From contig NZ_JUET01000076.1 of assembly GCF_001006485.1 (NCBI RefSeq), forward strand, positions 1 through 64,000: DNA of 64,000 nucleotides, written 5' to 3'. The DNA is from Tannerella forsythia (lineage in GTDB: Bacteria > Bacteroidota > Bacteroidia > Bacteroidales > Tannerellaceae). This document shows positions 53,288 through 62,494 of the stretch, one piece after another; the stretch's first letter is position 1, and each line of letters begins with the position of its first letter. The position numbers were made by a program, and so were the translations under genes. The notes below the pieces were generated by a model, which was given only the letters and a program-made list of their open reading frames with translations, did not search any database and had not been told where the DNA came from.

Positions 53288-54202
53288 ATGAACAAAAGAC
53301 GAACATTTTCGACCAGCCGGATGAGCAGCACCAAGCCCGGCTTGAGTGATGCCACGGCGAGAAAAGGTGCGCGAAAGCGAACAAAACCGCTTATTCCGCC
53401 GCTCAGCGGCCGATGGGCACGAGTGGGTCTCAGCGTCCTGTTCTCCGCAACCGTAGCCGTCGGCGCACAGGCGCAGAGCACAGACGGGAGCGGAACACAG
53501 CTGCCGCGAGACCAAAGCAGCGAGCTGCGCACCCGCACTTGGAGTATTTATACCGAGGGCGGACTGTCGTGGGCAAGCGACGTATGGTATCAGAATCTCG
53601 ATGCCAAGCGCAGTTACAAACAGTCGCCCGCCATGGGTGGCGGCGTGGACTTCACCATCCGCCCCTGGGTGCGCGTGGGGGCGGAGTATCTTTGGTCGCG
53701 CTACCGCCGTGAGCAGCGCTTCTCCGTGCTCGACACCAAGACGACGCCCATCAAGGCGTACGGCAACTACCTGATGAACTACCACAACGCCAAACTCGGC
53801 TTAGGCTTCAACTTCATGGAGCTGTGGCCCCGCCGCCGCGCGCAGTGGCTCAACATCTGGGTGGGCACGGGCGCAGGCTATACCTTTGCCAAGGGCAACG
53901 AGTACGGTATCTACATCAGCAACACGCAGACGCAGGGCGGACAAACCACGCCCATCGGCGAGGGAACAACCATCGGCAACGACTCGGAAGTAACCATCAC
54001 GGGCAGCATACGTAGCACGAACCGCCACGAGAAGTTCAACACGCTCTACGTTCCCGCCTCGCTCCACATCGAGGCCGACATGAGCCGGGAGTTCAGCATC
54101 GGCCTGAAAGGCGAGACGGACCGGCTCTTCAACCGCAAGGGCATCGCTCCGAAGCGTTTTGTCTTCGGACTGGTGACCCTGCGCTATACTTTCGTAAAAT
54201 AA
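53288..54202 (+). CDS. Outer-membrane beta-barrel protein in a GC-rich cassette
   Basis: This 304-residue protein has an unusually basic N-terminus ('GARKRTKPLIPPLSGRWAR') before a hydrophobic export segment ending 'VAVGAQAQ' (about 45-63). The mature part reads as an 8-stranded OM barrel ('WSIYTEGGLSWASDVWYQN', 'VRVGAEYLWSRYRREQRFS', 'GLGFNFMELWP', final 'FVFGLVTLRYTFVK'). I do not recognise a named family. Base composition is clearly more GC-rich than the neighbours, as is the next gene's. It lies 20 nt upstream of the lipoprotein gene at 54223 and may help display it. Confidence 0.75.
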   Translation: MNKRRTFSTSRMSSTKPGLSDATARKGARKRTKPLIPPLSGRWARVGLSVLFSATVAVGAQAQSTDGSGTQLPRDQSSELRTRTWSIYTEGGLSWASDVWYQNLDAKRSYKQSPAMGGGVDFTIRPWVRVGAEYLWSRYRREQRFSVLDTKTTPIKAYGNYLMNYHNAKLGLGFNFMELWPRRRAQWLNIWVGTGAGYTFAKGNEYGIYISNTQTQGGQTTPIGEGTTIGNDSEVTITGSIRSTNRHEKFNTLYVPASLHIEADMSREFSIGLKGETDRLFNRKGIAPKRFVFGLVTLRYTFVK

Positions 54203-54222
54203 AACCAATAACCAACTGAAAT

Positions 54223-55143
54223 ATGAAACGAATTCAATCCATTCTGCTTGCCATCGCCATGCTGTTGGCAGCACCCGCGTTCTTCACCTCGTGTCAGGAG
54301 GACGCACCCGATATCCATTACACCTTGAGCGTGTCGGTCATCAACGACTTCACCAAGGTCGTGGAAGAAATCAATAAAGGTAAACTCGATCACGAGGAAG
54401 CCATCAGGAAGCTCACCGAGGCCATCGACAAGATGAACGCTGACCGGCAGACCAAGCTGCAGGCCATCATCGACGTGCTCACCTCCGTGAACGCCACGCT
54501 CGAAACCAAGTTTGCAGCCATTGAGGCGGTCATCAAGGCACAGACCCTTTCGCTCGAAGCAAAGCTCGCCCTTATCGAGGCAGCCATCAAAGCGATGCTC
54601 GACTACGGCGACTACTACGCATGGGGCGAGACAGAACCCAAAGCAGAATACACTTGGGCAACCTACAAGTAGATGCAGGCGGGCCAGTCCGACTGGAAGC
54701 ACGTTACCAAGTACACCATCGCCGACGGCCAGACCGAGGGCATCTGGTATGACGCCGGCGGCACCTTCATCGGCGACAACAAGACCACCCTCGAAGCGGC
54801 CGACGACGCCGCCACCCGGAAGCTCGGCTCTCCGTGGCGCATGCCGACCAAGGAAGAAATTCGGGAACTTTTAGACCACTGCACTTGGAACTGGACGACG
54901 CAGGACGGTGTGAACGGCTGCGAGGTAAAGGGCCCGAACGGCAACTCCATCTTCCTGCCTGCCGCCGGCTACCGCAAAGGTTCCTTACTCTACTATGCCG
55001 GCAGCGGAGGCGACTACTGGTCGAGTTCGCTCTGCGCGGCCTACAGCGGCCTCGCCCGCTACCTCGGCTTCGATTCGGGCGCGCGCGGCTGGTACGACAA
55101 CGGCCGCTACTACGGGTTCTCGGTGCGGCCCGTCCGCCCATGA
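54223..55143 (+). pseudogene. FISUMP/C-type-lectin-like surface lipoprotein interrupted by TAG
   Basis: The frame runs from 54223 to 54672, stops at TAG (54670-54672) and continues in the same frame with ATG at 54673 to 55143. Part one is a lipoprotein ('FFTSC', Cys about 24) with a helical repeat region ('TEAIDKMNADRQTKLQAIID', 'LEAKLALIEAAIKAML') ending 'GDYYAWGETEPKAEYTWATYK'. Part two is the rest of a FISUMP/sulfatase-modifying-like fold: 'GSPWRMPTKEEIRELLDHCT' and 'SGGDYWSSSLCAAYSG' to the end 'GFSVRPVRP'. In relatives the codon after 'WATYK' is Trp, so TGG to TAG is the simplest change. The C-terminal 40 residues resemble the variable region of diversity-generating retroelement targets. 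Re-initiation at the adjacent ATG could still make the cytosolic half. Confidence 0.75.
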
Positions 55144-55159
55144 ATTTGCCTTGCCCCCA

Positions 55160-55245
55160 CGGGCATGACGCGATAAGCCCCCCACTCGTGGGGTATCATC
55201 GTACTCCACGAGTGACTTGCCGGGATATCCCACGGATGGGGTGCA
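55160..55245. repeat. Cluster of palindromes after the FISUMP lipoprotein gene
   Basis: CACTCGTGG (55183-55191) and CCACGAGTG (55206-55214) are perfect 9-bp arms around 14 nt, 40 nt past the stop codon. GGGATATCCC (55222-55231) is a 10-bp palindrome beside it, followed by 'cccacggatgggg'. There is no T-tract. A hairpin shortly after a variable region is also a feature of DGR targets, but this loop is longer than those I know. Confidence 0.55.
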
Positions 55246-55381
55246 AAAGGCACGATTACAGAACAAAAGTCATAAACTGATAAACGAGACCTGATTTGCT
55301 TGGAAAATTCCCCAAATTAGGCGTTTTAGGCTCTAAAAAGGTATTTTAGTATCTCCTTTCTCCCTTTTTGAAAAAAACATT

Positions 55382-55389
55382 TACCTTTG
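55382..55389 (+). promoter_or_regulatory. Candidate -7 box of the fucosidase gene
   Basis: TACCTTTG lies 58 nt before the GH29 start. The nearest TTG (55368-55370) is too close, so only half a promoter is seen. The rest of 55246-55446 shows no gene. Confidence 0.45.
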
Positions 55390-55446
55390 TAAAGTCGGGT
55401 AACAGCATGTACCCGTTATTTTTTAGTAATAAACAAAAATTATTCT

Positions 55447-56787
55447 ATGAAAACAAGAACATTACTTCTTTGTGCAACGATGGCTTTCACAAACCTGGTG
55501 CACGCTCCGGCACAGCCCGGTTATACGCCTTCGGCAGACAATCTGAAAGCCCGGGAAACTTTTCAGGACGACAAGTTCGGTATCTTTATCCATTGGGGCA
55601 TTTATAGTATGCTGGCCGATGGCGAATGGGTCATGCACAACAAAAACCTGAATTGGGAAGAATATGCCAAACTGGCCTCGGGCTTCTATCCGGCCAAGTT
55701 TAATGCGGCAGAGTGGGTTGCTGCTATCAAGGCTTCGGGAGCGAAGTACATCACGATTACTTCGCGTCATCACGACGGTTTTTCCATGTATGCTACCCAA
55801 CAGTCTGATTATAATATTGTGGATGCCACGCCGTTTAAACGTGACGTGATTCACGAATTGGCTGATGAATGCCGTAAGCAGGGCATCCGTCTGCACCTTT
55901 ATTATTCACATTTGGACTGGCGACGCGACGATTATTATCCGTTGGGACGCACAGGAAAAGGAACCGGTCGTACCACACAGGGCAAATGGGAAGATTATTG
56001 TGCGTTCATGAACAATCAGCTGACGGAATTGCTTACTAACTACGGCCCCATCGGAGCTATATGGTTTGACGGAATGTGGGACAAGGACATCTATCCCGAC
56101 GGGATGACAGCCAAAACATGGAATCTCAATGAACAATATACTTTGATACATCGTTTGCAACCGGCTTGTTTGATCGGGAATAATCACCACATCACTCCGT
56201 TCGCGGGGGAGGATATCCAGATATTTGAGCGAGACCTGCCCGGCGAAAACAAGGCTGGACTTTCGGGACAGGATATCAGTCGGTTGCCACTTGAGACATG
56301 CGAGACAATGAATGGAATGTGGGGCTACAAAATTACCGACCAAGATTATAAATCGACGAAAATATTGATTCAGTATCTTGTCAAAGCCGCCGGAAAAAAC
56401 GCTAATCTGCTGATGAATGTAGGTCCTCAGCCAAATGGTGAGTTGCCGACCGTGGCAGTGCAGCGGCTTCGCGAAATGGGTGAATGGATGAAAATCTATG
56501 CTCCCACCATACAGGGTACGCGGGGCGGAGTAGTCACTCCGCGCGACTGGGGAGTAACGACTCAGAAAGGAAAAACACTGTATGTGCATGTGCTGAATCT
56601 CGACGATAAAGCCCTGTTCCTTCCTTATGCGGGCAATAAACTGAAAAGTGCGGTAGAGTACCAAAGTCGTAAATCCGTTCGATTCATCCAAGATAGAGAC
56701 GGCATTCTGCTGAAATTTACGGACAAACCCCATTCGCCCGATTATGTGCTGGAACTGACATTTGCCAATGAATTGCCTCTAAACTAA
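55447..56787 (+). CDS. GH29 alpha-L-fucosidase (TfFuc1-like)
   Basis: This 446-residue exported hydrolase removes terminal alpha-L-fucose, for example from mucin and milk-type glycans. The signal peptide is about 20 residues. GH29 marks are 'FGIFIHWGIYSMLADGEWV', 'SRHHDGFSMY', 'HLYYSHLDWRRDDYYP' and the nucleophile Asp in 'IGAIWFDGMWDKD'. It fits the single characterised T. forsythia fucosidase (TfFuc1) by size and domain, though identity is from memory. It is a single gene, ended by a hairpin. Confidence 0.93.
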   Translation: MKTRTLLLCATMAFTNLVHAPAQPGYTPSADNLKARETFQDDKFGIFIHWGIYSMLADGEWVMHNKNLNWEEYAKLASGFYPAKFNAAEWVAAIKASGAKYITITSRHHDGFSMYATQQSDYNIVDATPFKRDVIHELADECRKQGIRLHLYYSHLDWRRDDYYPLGRTGKGTGRTTQGKWEDYCAFMNNQLTELLTNYGPIGAIWFDGMWDKDIYPDGMTAKTWNLNEQYTLIHRLQPACLIGNNHHITPFAGEDIQIFERDLPGENKAGLSGQDISRLPLETCETMNGMWGYKITDQDYKSTKILIQYLVKAAGKNANLLMNVGPQPNGELPTVAVQRLREMGEWMKIYAPTIQGTRGGVVTPRDWGVTTQKGKTLYVHVLNLDDKALFLPYAGNKLKSAVEYQSRKSVRFIQDRDGILLKFTDKPHSPDYVLELTFANELPLN

Positions 56788-56796
56788 CAGAAATAT

Positions 56797-56834
56797 CTTT
56801 ATGAAACATCCTATTGATGGGGTGTTTCATAAAG
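56797..56834 (+). terminator. Hairpin after the fucosidase gene
   Basis: CTTTATGAAACATCC (56797-56811) pairs with GGTGTTTCATAAAG (56821-56834) with one bulge. There is no T-run, so termination is probable but not certain. Confidence 0.55.
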
Positions 56835-56874
56835 GTTAATTCAGCGCGTTTTTTACCTGAAAATACACATCAAT

Positions 56875-58044
56875 ATGTTGGATTTTAATAACACAAAAAT
56901 TGCTTTTGAAGCAAAGACAGACGCAGAATTGAGAAATGCGTACATATTATTTAATACCATTAAGCATCCTTCTCTCGTAAAACTTGCGAAGTGGGGGAGC
57001 GATCTTGCATTGAAAATACATTTTCCCTTAGGATGGATCGTAAAGCCTACATTATATAAACAGTTTGTAGGAGGAGAAACGTTGCAAGACTGCCAAAAAA
57101 CAATCCGTCTGTTGAAGCGTTTCGGTGTTAAGTCGACGCTTGATTTTTCGGCAGAGGGAGAACAGAGCCCCGATGGCATCAAGGAGACCATGGAAGAAAC
57201 CTTACGCTCAATCGATAATGCAAAGGATAATCCGGATATCGCTTATGCTGTATTCAAACCATCAACGATAACGACCGATGCATTGTTATCGAAAGCATCC
57301 GAACATCCGGATCAGTTGACTGATGCGGAAAGCAGCGATTATGAGATTTTTCAACAGCGTTTCATGACGTTGTGCCGAAGGGCCTACGAGAATGGAGTAC
57401 GTATTCTGGTGGATGCTGAGGATTATTGTTTTCAGGATGCAATAGACAGCATGACGGACGAAGCCATGCGGCTCTTTAATAAAGAGCGTGCAATCGTATT
57501 CGCTACGCTTCAGATGTATCGTCATGACCGCCTCCCCTACCTGCATCGAATCCTTACCGATGCCAAGGAAAAAGGATACATTGCCGGAATAAAATTTGTA
57601 CGTGGAGCTTATATGGAAAACGAGCGTGCTCGTGCCACGGCGATGGGATATCCTGATCCGATTTTCAAAACGAAGCAGGAAACAGACGACAATTTTGATG
57701 CAGGCGTAAAGTATGTTATGGATAATCTCGAACATTTTGAGCTTTTTATGGGAACACATAACGAAAAAAGTAACTATCGGCTAGCTAAACTGATTGAGGA
57801 GAAAGGCTTAAAGCATGACGATCAACGAATCTTTTTCGCACAATTATTAGGCATGAGTGACAATATCTCATTTAATCTTGCTCACAAAGGCTATCGGGTT
57901 ACTAAATATGTGCCTTATGCAAGCGTCAGAGACGTAATCCCTTACCTTATTCGCCGTGCCGAAGAGAACACTTCCGTTGTCGGTCAAACCACACGTGAAT
58001 TGAACATGCTTCGTCTCGAAATGAAACGTCGTAACAAGAAGTAA
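56875..58044 (+). CDS. Proline dehydrogenase
   Basis: This 389-residue FAD TIM-barrel enzyme oxidises proline to pyrroline-5-carboxylate. It shows 'GVKSTLDFSAEGEQ', 'VRILVDAEDYCFQDAID', 'GIKFVRGAYMENERARA', 'LFMGTHNEKSNYRLA' and the final 'YVPYASVRDVIPYLIRRAEE', the conserved barrel end with substrate-binding Arg. The P5C dehydrogenase is not fused or adjacent. It is 1 nt upstream of the UDG-like gene. Confidence 0.94.
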   Translation: MLDFNNTKIAFEAKTDAELRNAYILFNTIKHPSLVKLAKWGSDLALKIHFPLGWIVKPTLYKQFVGGETLQDCQKTIRLLKRFGVKSTLDFSAEGEQSPDGIKETMEETLRSIDNAKDNPDIAYAVFKPSTITTDALLSKASEHPDQLTDAESSDYEIFQQRFMTLCRRAYENGVRILVDAEDYCFQDAIDSMTDEAMRLFNKERAIVFATLQMYRHDRLPYLHRILTDAKEKGYIAGIKFVRGAYMENERARATAMGYPDPIFKTKQETDDNFDAGVKYVMDNLEHFELFMGTHNEKSNYRLAKLIEEKGLKHDDQRIFFAQLLGMSDNISFNLAHKGYRVTKYVPYASVRDVIPYLIRRAEENTSVVGQTTRELNMLRLEMKRRNKK

Positions 58045-58045
58045 G

Positions 58046-58630
58046 ATGGAGCAATTGATAGAAGTTCATCCTTTACCTCCTTTTGCTCCGGAAGGTGCAA
58101 AGATGTTGATGCTTGGCAGTTTTCCTCCACCCAGAGCACGTTGGAAAATGGATTTTTTCTACCCGAATTTTCAGAATGATATGTGGCGGATTTTCGGGGT
58201 CGTCTTTTTTAAAGACAAATATTATTTCCTGACGGAAGATCAAAAATCTTTCCATGAAGCGAAAATTCGTAAATTTCTGACTGAAAAAGGCATTGCTCTC
58301 TGGGATACGGCAATGGAGGTAAATCGACAAAAAGGAAATGCGTCGGATAAATACCTCGAGGTACTTCGTCCGATTGATCTGGAACAAGTCTTATCCCAAT
58401 TACCGGACTGCCGAACGATCGTGGCAACCGGTCAGAAAGCATTAGATATCTTATTGATGCTGACAGGAGCAAAAGAACCGAAAGTCGGTTCGTCGACCGG
58501 CACTGTCTTTTGCTCTCGCCAACTGCGAATATACCGAATGCCTTCGTCATCAAGAGCCTACCCCAAACCTTTGGAAGAAAAAGCGGTCGTATATAAGAAA
58601 ATGTTTGAAGAAATTGGCATAGCAACATAA
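58046..58630 (+). CDS. Uracil-DNA-glycosylase-fold protein
   Basis: This 194-residue protein belongs to the UDG-like superfamily. It has 'MLMLGSFPPPRARWKMDFFY', 'GIALWDTAMEVNRQKGNASD' and a C-terminal motif 'MPSSSRAYP' where glycosylases carry the minor-groove loop. The subfamily is common in Bacteroidales; catalytic activity has not been shown as far as I know. It may remove deaminated or mismatched bases. It is co-transcribed with the proline dehydrogenase gene. Confidence 0.82.
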   Translation: MEQLIEVHPLPPFAPEGAKMLMLGSFPPPRARWKMDFFYPNFQNDMWRIFGVVFFKDKYYFLTEDQKSFHEAKIRKFLTEKGIALWDTAMEVNRQKGNASDKYLEVLRPIDLEQVLSQLPDCRTIVATGQKALDILLMLTGAKEPKVGSSTGTVFCSRQLRIYRMPSSSRAYPKPLEEKAVVYKKMFEEIGIAT

Positions 58631-58855
58631 GCGCGTTATAATAGTGGGGTAAGATCCGTTTCCTGTCTTTGATATTGTAAACCGTATGAGCCATTCGACT
58701 TTGCAACGCCGAATAAAAAGGAAATGGTTCTTATAAATATTTAAGAGTTATACGGTTATTATAATTCCCAAATTCTGCTAAACAATTTAGTGATTATTCC
58801 GGATCAAACATTGATTGAAATTTTGGCGTGAGACGTTTTTAAGCCAACATAAAAA
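58631..58855. other. Intergenic stretch before tRNA-Ser
   Basis: This AT-rich spacer shows no gene and no strong terminator after the UDG-like gene. Confidence 0.4.
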
Positions 58856-58886
58856 TTTGCAGATTCAAAAAAATGGTCTATCTTTG
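58856..58886 (+). promoter_or_regulatory. tRNA-Ser promoter
   Basis: TTTG at 58856-58859, a 19-nt spacer and TATCTTTG at 58879-58886 match the Bacteroidetes consensus, about 40 nt before the tRNA. Confidence 0.7.
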
Positions 58887-58927
58887 CAACGCTTTTTCAG
58901 AAAGTGCCGTTTAAAAGCATATCTGAA

Positions 58928-59014
58928 GGAAGGATGGGTGAGTGGCTGAAACCAACAGTTTGCTAAACTGTCGTGCGGGTAACCGTACCGGGGGTTCGAA
59001 TCCCCCTCCTTCCG
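58928..59014 (+). tRNA. tRNA-Ser (anticodon GCT)
   Basis: The 87-nt gene folds as a class II tRNA. The acceptor stem is GGAAGGA (58928-58934) with TCCTTCC (59007-59013) and G discriminator. The anticodon arm AACAGTTTGCTAAACTGT has GCT in the loop. There is a long variable arm, and the T-arm carries GGTTCGAATCC. The 3' CCA is not encoded. It reads AGC and AGU codons. Confidence 0.97.
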
Positions 59015-59054
59015 CCGAAAAATTTTTCAGTTAGTCTGAAAGATATCAGAGAAA

Positions 59055-59098
59055 AGAAAAACGTCTTAATCAAAGAAGATTAAGACGTTTTTCTTTTT
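59055..59098 (+). terminator. Intrinsic terminator after tRNA-Ser
   Basis: AAAAACGTCTTAATC (59057-59071) pairs perfectly with GATTAAGACGTTTTT (59078-59092), followed by 'ctttttga'. It is a strong stem with a U-rich tail. Confidence 0.85.
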
Positions 59099-59462
59099 GA
59101 GCAAACTTTTCTTTTGGAAGAAACGGAACGGTTCCGCAGAAGGCGCTTGACGCCAATCGTAACCTCAAGCAGAATCCCGGCTATTAATTGACGCCTGTAT
59201 CGCTTACGCCTCCGGCATAAAGCACGGAGGTGTAACTTTGTATGTTAATTTTTTTGCAGATATGAAAAGAATGTATATCTTGCGCTCGTATTGGTTCTGA
59301 AAAATCTATACAGGGAAACAATGTCATGTATTGCGATGAGCTTCGTGTCGGGAAATATCATGAAAATTACGATAGCCAGTTACAACTCCTGTTTCCGGAA
59401 ATACGCTCTGAAATTTTACCGTGTGAATGAATGATAAATTGAATTTTTAAGGAGTGACTTGT
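59099..59462 (+). promoter_or_regulatory. Upstream region of the susC-like gene
   Basis: No gene can be supported in these 364 nt. A TAACTTTG box lies at 59233-59240 without a spaced TTG, and a short ORF of 37 codons at 59321-59434 has no support. A GGAG ribosome-binding site (59451-59454) sits 8 nt before the ATG at 59463, a clear Shine-Dalgarno that is uncommon in this phylum and supports that start. No sigma/anti-sigma or hybrid two-component gene precedes the pair in the window. Confidence 0.5.
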
Positions 59463-62400
59463 ATGAAACAAGAAAAGAATGCAAAGATCGGGCGCTGGAA
59501 AGCAGGGCTGCTTGCGGCGTTGATGTGTGTAGGTGTGACTGTGGCTTATGCCCAACAAGTCAAGGGAACGGTATTGGACGAGAACGGAGAACCGATTATC
59601 GGTGCCAATGTAGTAGAGAAAGGAACGATAAACGGTATGGTGACGGACTTGGATGGACATTATACCTTGTCGGTGTCCAATGTGGAACATGCCGTTTTGC
59701 AGTTTTCTTACATCGGTTATAATACGAAGGAAGAAGCTGTAAAGGGGCGTAGTACGATTGACGTAACAATGCAACCGTCTGTTGTGAATCTGGGTGAAGT
59801 TGTGGCTATCGGATACGGCACGCAGACACGCCGCCAGATTACCGGTTCGGTGGCGAATGTGACGGAAGATAACTTTAACAAAGGGCTGACACGCGATGCG
59901 ACCGATTTGTTGCAGGGTAAAGTGGCCGGGTTGATGATTAATTCGGGCTCGGGCGATGTGACAAGTACATCACGGATGCGGCTACGTGGTGTTACTACTT
60001 TGCAGGAAGACATGGGGCCGCTTGTCGTGATTGATGGGATACCCGGCGGCGATTTGAGCACGGTGGCACCCACCGATATTGAGTCAATTTCCGTGTTGAA
60101 AGATGCAACTTCGGCTGCGATTTACGGCTCACGTGCAGCAGGCGGCGTGATTCTTATCACAACGAAAAAGGGTGTTGGTAATCAAACGACTGTCAACTAC
60201 GACGGATATATGTCGGTCGATGTGCTGGCGAATAAGCCGAATTTGCTCAATGCGGATCAATGGCGTGCCTATGCCGCTTATTCCAAGCAAGACCCGTCGG
60301 TTTACGACCAGTACGGAGCTGATACGGACTGGTTCAGCGAACTGACACGTACAGGATTGTCACAAAATCATAGCTTGTCGCTGTCCGGTGGTACGTCGAA
60401 GGGCAACTACCGTATTTCGTATACGTATCAAGATCGAAACGGAGTGATGCGTGACAACAAGCAGGAGCGTCACAGTTTCCGCTTCCAAGTGCAGCAACGG
60501 GCTATCAACGATCGTCTGCGTGTAGGACTGACCGGATCGGGAACGATTACCGATCAGCAATTACCGGAGGCAGGGAACTACATTTTGGCGTATAGCATGT
60601 TGCCCGTTTATCCGGTCTATAATGCCGACGGCACTTATTTTACAAAGGTCAATGCAGAGTTTGATCAGGGAAACCCTGTACAGAATCAGGACTTGAACCG
60701 CAAAGATAACGAGATGCTTTATTTCTATGGTTCGGGTGATATTCAATTTGAACTGGCCAATGGGCTGAATACCAAATTGAACCTTTACAAAAGTCGTTTT
60801 TCCGATACGCGAAGCGAATTTAACAATTCGACGACCGAAGACGGACAAAGCGATCAGGGAAATGCGTATAAACGGAACCGTGTGTGGAACCGTAACCTGC
60901 TCGAATGGACAATTGACTACGAGCGGGCATTTGGAGCCGACGAAGAACATAAGATACAGGCCTTGGCCGGTTATTCGTGGGAAGAAAATGCGTATGCTTA
61001 CTTTTTTGCCCAGAACCGAAATTTCCTCTCAAACGATTTGTCTTACAACTCACTGCAATCAGGAAACGGCCTTAAAACGGGCGATGTGGAATCCGGCAAG
61101 AGCGCCTATAAGCTCGTTTCTCTGTATGCCCGTGCTTTTTACGGCTATTACAATCGCTACATGATCACGGCCATGCTGCGTCGGGACGGATCGTCCAAGT
61201 TCGGTAAGAATAACAAATGGGGTATTTTTCCCTCTGTTTCTGCAGCTTGGGGCATCTCCGAAGAAGCGTTCATGAAGGATATCAATTGGGTGAACGATCT
61301 GAAGCTACGTGTAGGATACGGTGTCACCGGTAATCAGACGGGACTCGATCCGTACCGGACTCTCGAGTTATACGGCATGAAAGGCATCTATTACAACGAT
61401 GGTTCATGGAAAACGGCTTATGCAATCAGCCAAAATGCCAATCCCGACCTGAAGTGGGAGTCGACTGCTACAATGAATCTTGGTCTCGATTTTTCGTTGT
61501 TTAACGGACGGTTCGGAGGAAGTGTCGAGTTGTACAAAAAGAAAACATCGGATATGTTGTATACGTATGCCGTTCCCACACCTCCATTTGTTTATGACCG
61601 CATGATGGCCAATGTCGGCGATATGGAAAATACAGGTGTTGAGATGATGTTCAACATCGGTGTGATCCGAAACAAGGAGCTGGACTGGACAATGACACTC
61701 AACGGATCGTATAACAAAAATAAAATCACGCGCTTGTCAAACAACCATTATGAGACGGACAAGGTCTATGTAGGCAGTCCGTGGATTCGCGGAGGATCGG
61801 GAGTGACGTCTCATATCGTCGAAACGGGACGTCCGGTAGGACAGTTCTATATGTGGAAATGTAAAGGTATCAGCGATGAAGGAAAATATATCTTTGAAGA
61901 CATCAATCATGACGGAAACATCGACGACGCGGATCGTACGTATTGCGGTACGGCATTGCCGGACGTGATTTTCGGATGGCAGAACACCGTGAACTATAAA
62001 AGCTGGGATTTTTCGGTTTTCTTCCGAGGCATGATCGGTAACGAAGTCTTTAATGGCCCCCGCGCCGCTTATGGTAATAATACGTATCTGCTCGGAACCA
62101 ACGCATTGAACGATGAGTTGATCTATAAATTGAAAGGACAGAACTCGCAGATATGTTCGTACTATGTGGAAGACGCATCGTTTATTCGTCTCGATAACAT
62201 CGCACTCGGTTTCACGTTCAATACGAAAAAAATCGATTGGCTCAGCAAGGCACGTATTTATGTGGCTGCCCAAAATCTCTTTGTTATCACCGGATACAAG
62301 GGACTTGATCCGGAGGTACAGTTAGGAGGACGTAACGAGACCGACCGTGCCAACAGCTCGAGAACAAGCACCGGTATCATGGCCGGTAGCGGACTGTATC

Positions 62401-62471
62401 CCGGTATCGAGTATCGCGATTTCTATCCCAAATCGAAGACTTTTACAGTGGGACTTAATGTAACATTTTAA
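59463..62471 (+). CDS. SusC/RagA-family TonB-linked outer-membrane transporter
   Basis: This TonB-dependent receptor of 1002 residues pairs with a SusD lipoprotein to import glycans or peptides. The signal peptide is about 30 residues. A CarboxypepD_reg-like domain ('VKGTVLDENGEPIIGANVVE') comes first, then the SusC plug with 'VAIGYGTQTRRQITGSV' and 'SISVLKDATSAAIYGSRAAG', and a long barrel ending 'KTFTVGLNVTF'. The start at 59463 (MKQEKNAKIGRW) follows a GGAG site. The substrate cannot be read from the sequence, and no glycosidase follows within the window. Confidence 0.95.
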   Translation: MKQEKNAKIGRWKAGLLAALMCVGVTVAYAQQVKGTVLDENGEPIIGANVVEKGTINGMVTDLDGHYTLSVSNVEHAVLQFSYIGYNTKEEAVKGRSTIDVTMQPSVVNLGEVVAIGYGTQTRRQITGSVANVTEDNFNKGLTRDATDLLQGKVAGLMINSGSGDVTSTSRMRLRGVTTLQEDMGPLVVIDGIPGGDLSTVAPTDIESISVLKDATSAAIYGSRAAGGVILITTKKGVGNQTTVNYDGYMSVDVLANKPNLLNADQWRAYAAYSKQDPSVYDQYGADTDWFSELTRTGLSQNHSLSLSGGTSKGNYRISYTYQDRNGVMRDNKQERHSFRFQVQQRAINDRLRVGLTGSGTITDQQLPEAGNYILAYSMLPVYPVYNADGTYFTKVNAEFDQGNPVQNQDLNRKDNEMLYFYGSGDIQFELANGLNTKLNLYKSRFSDTRSEFNNSTTEDGQSDQGNAYKRNRVWNRNLLEWTIDYERAFGADEEHKIQALAGYSWEENAYAYFFAQNRNFLSNDLSYNSLQSGNGLKTGDVESGKSAYKLVSLYARAFYGYYNRYMITAMLRRDGSSKFGKNNKWGIFPSVSAAWGISEEAFMKDINWVNDLKLRVGYGVTGNQTGLDPYRTLELYGMKGIYYNDGSWKTAYAISQNANPDLKWESTATMNLGLDFSLFNGRFGGSVELYKKKTSDMLYTYAVPTPPFVYDRMMANVGDMENTGVEMMFNIGVIRNKELDWTMTLNGSYNKNKITRLSNNHYETDKVYVGSPWIRGGSGVTSHIVETGRPVGQFYMWKCKGISDEGKYIFEDINHDGNIDDADRTYCGTALPDVIFGWQNTVNYKSWDFSVFFRGMIGNEVFNGPRAAYGNNTYLLGTNALNDELIYKLKGQNSQICSYYVEDASFIRLDNIALGFTFNTKKIDWLSKARIYVAAQNLFVITGYKGLDPEVQLGGRNETDRANSSRTSTGIMAGSGLYPGIEYRDFYPKSKTFTVGLNVTF

Positions 62472-62494
62472 TAATCCGTATAAAGAATGATAAT

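Noticed and set aside
55183-55214. Hairpin after the FISUMP gene as an intrinsic terminator
   Set aside because: The stem is not followed by a T-tract on either strand; listed as a repeat instead.
59321-59434. 37-codon frame between tRNA-Ser and the susC-like gene
   Set aside because: No ribosome-binding site, no similarity recognised, and length is within chance expectation.
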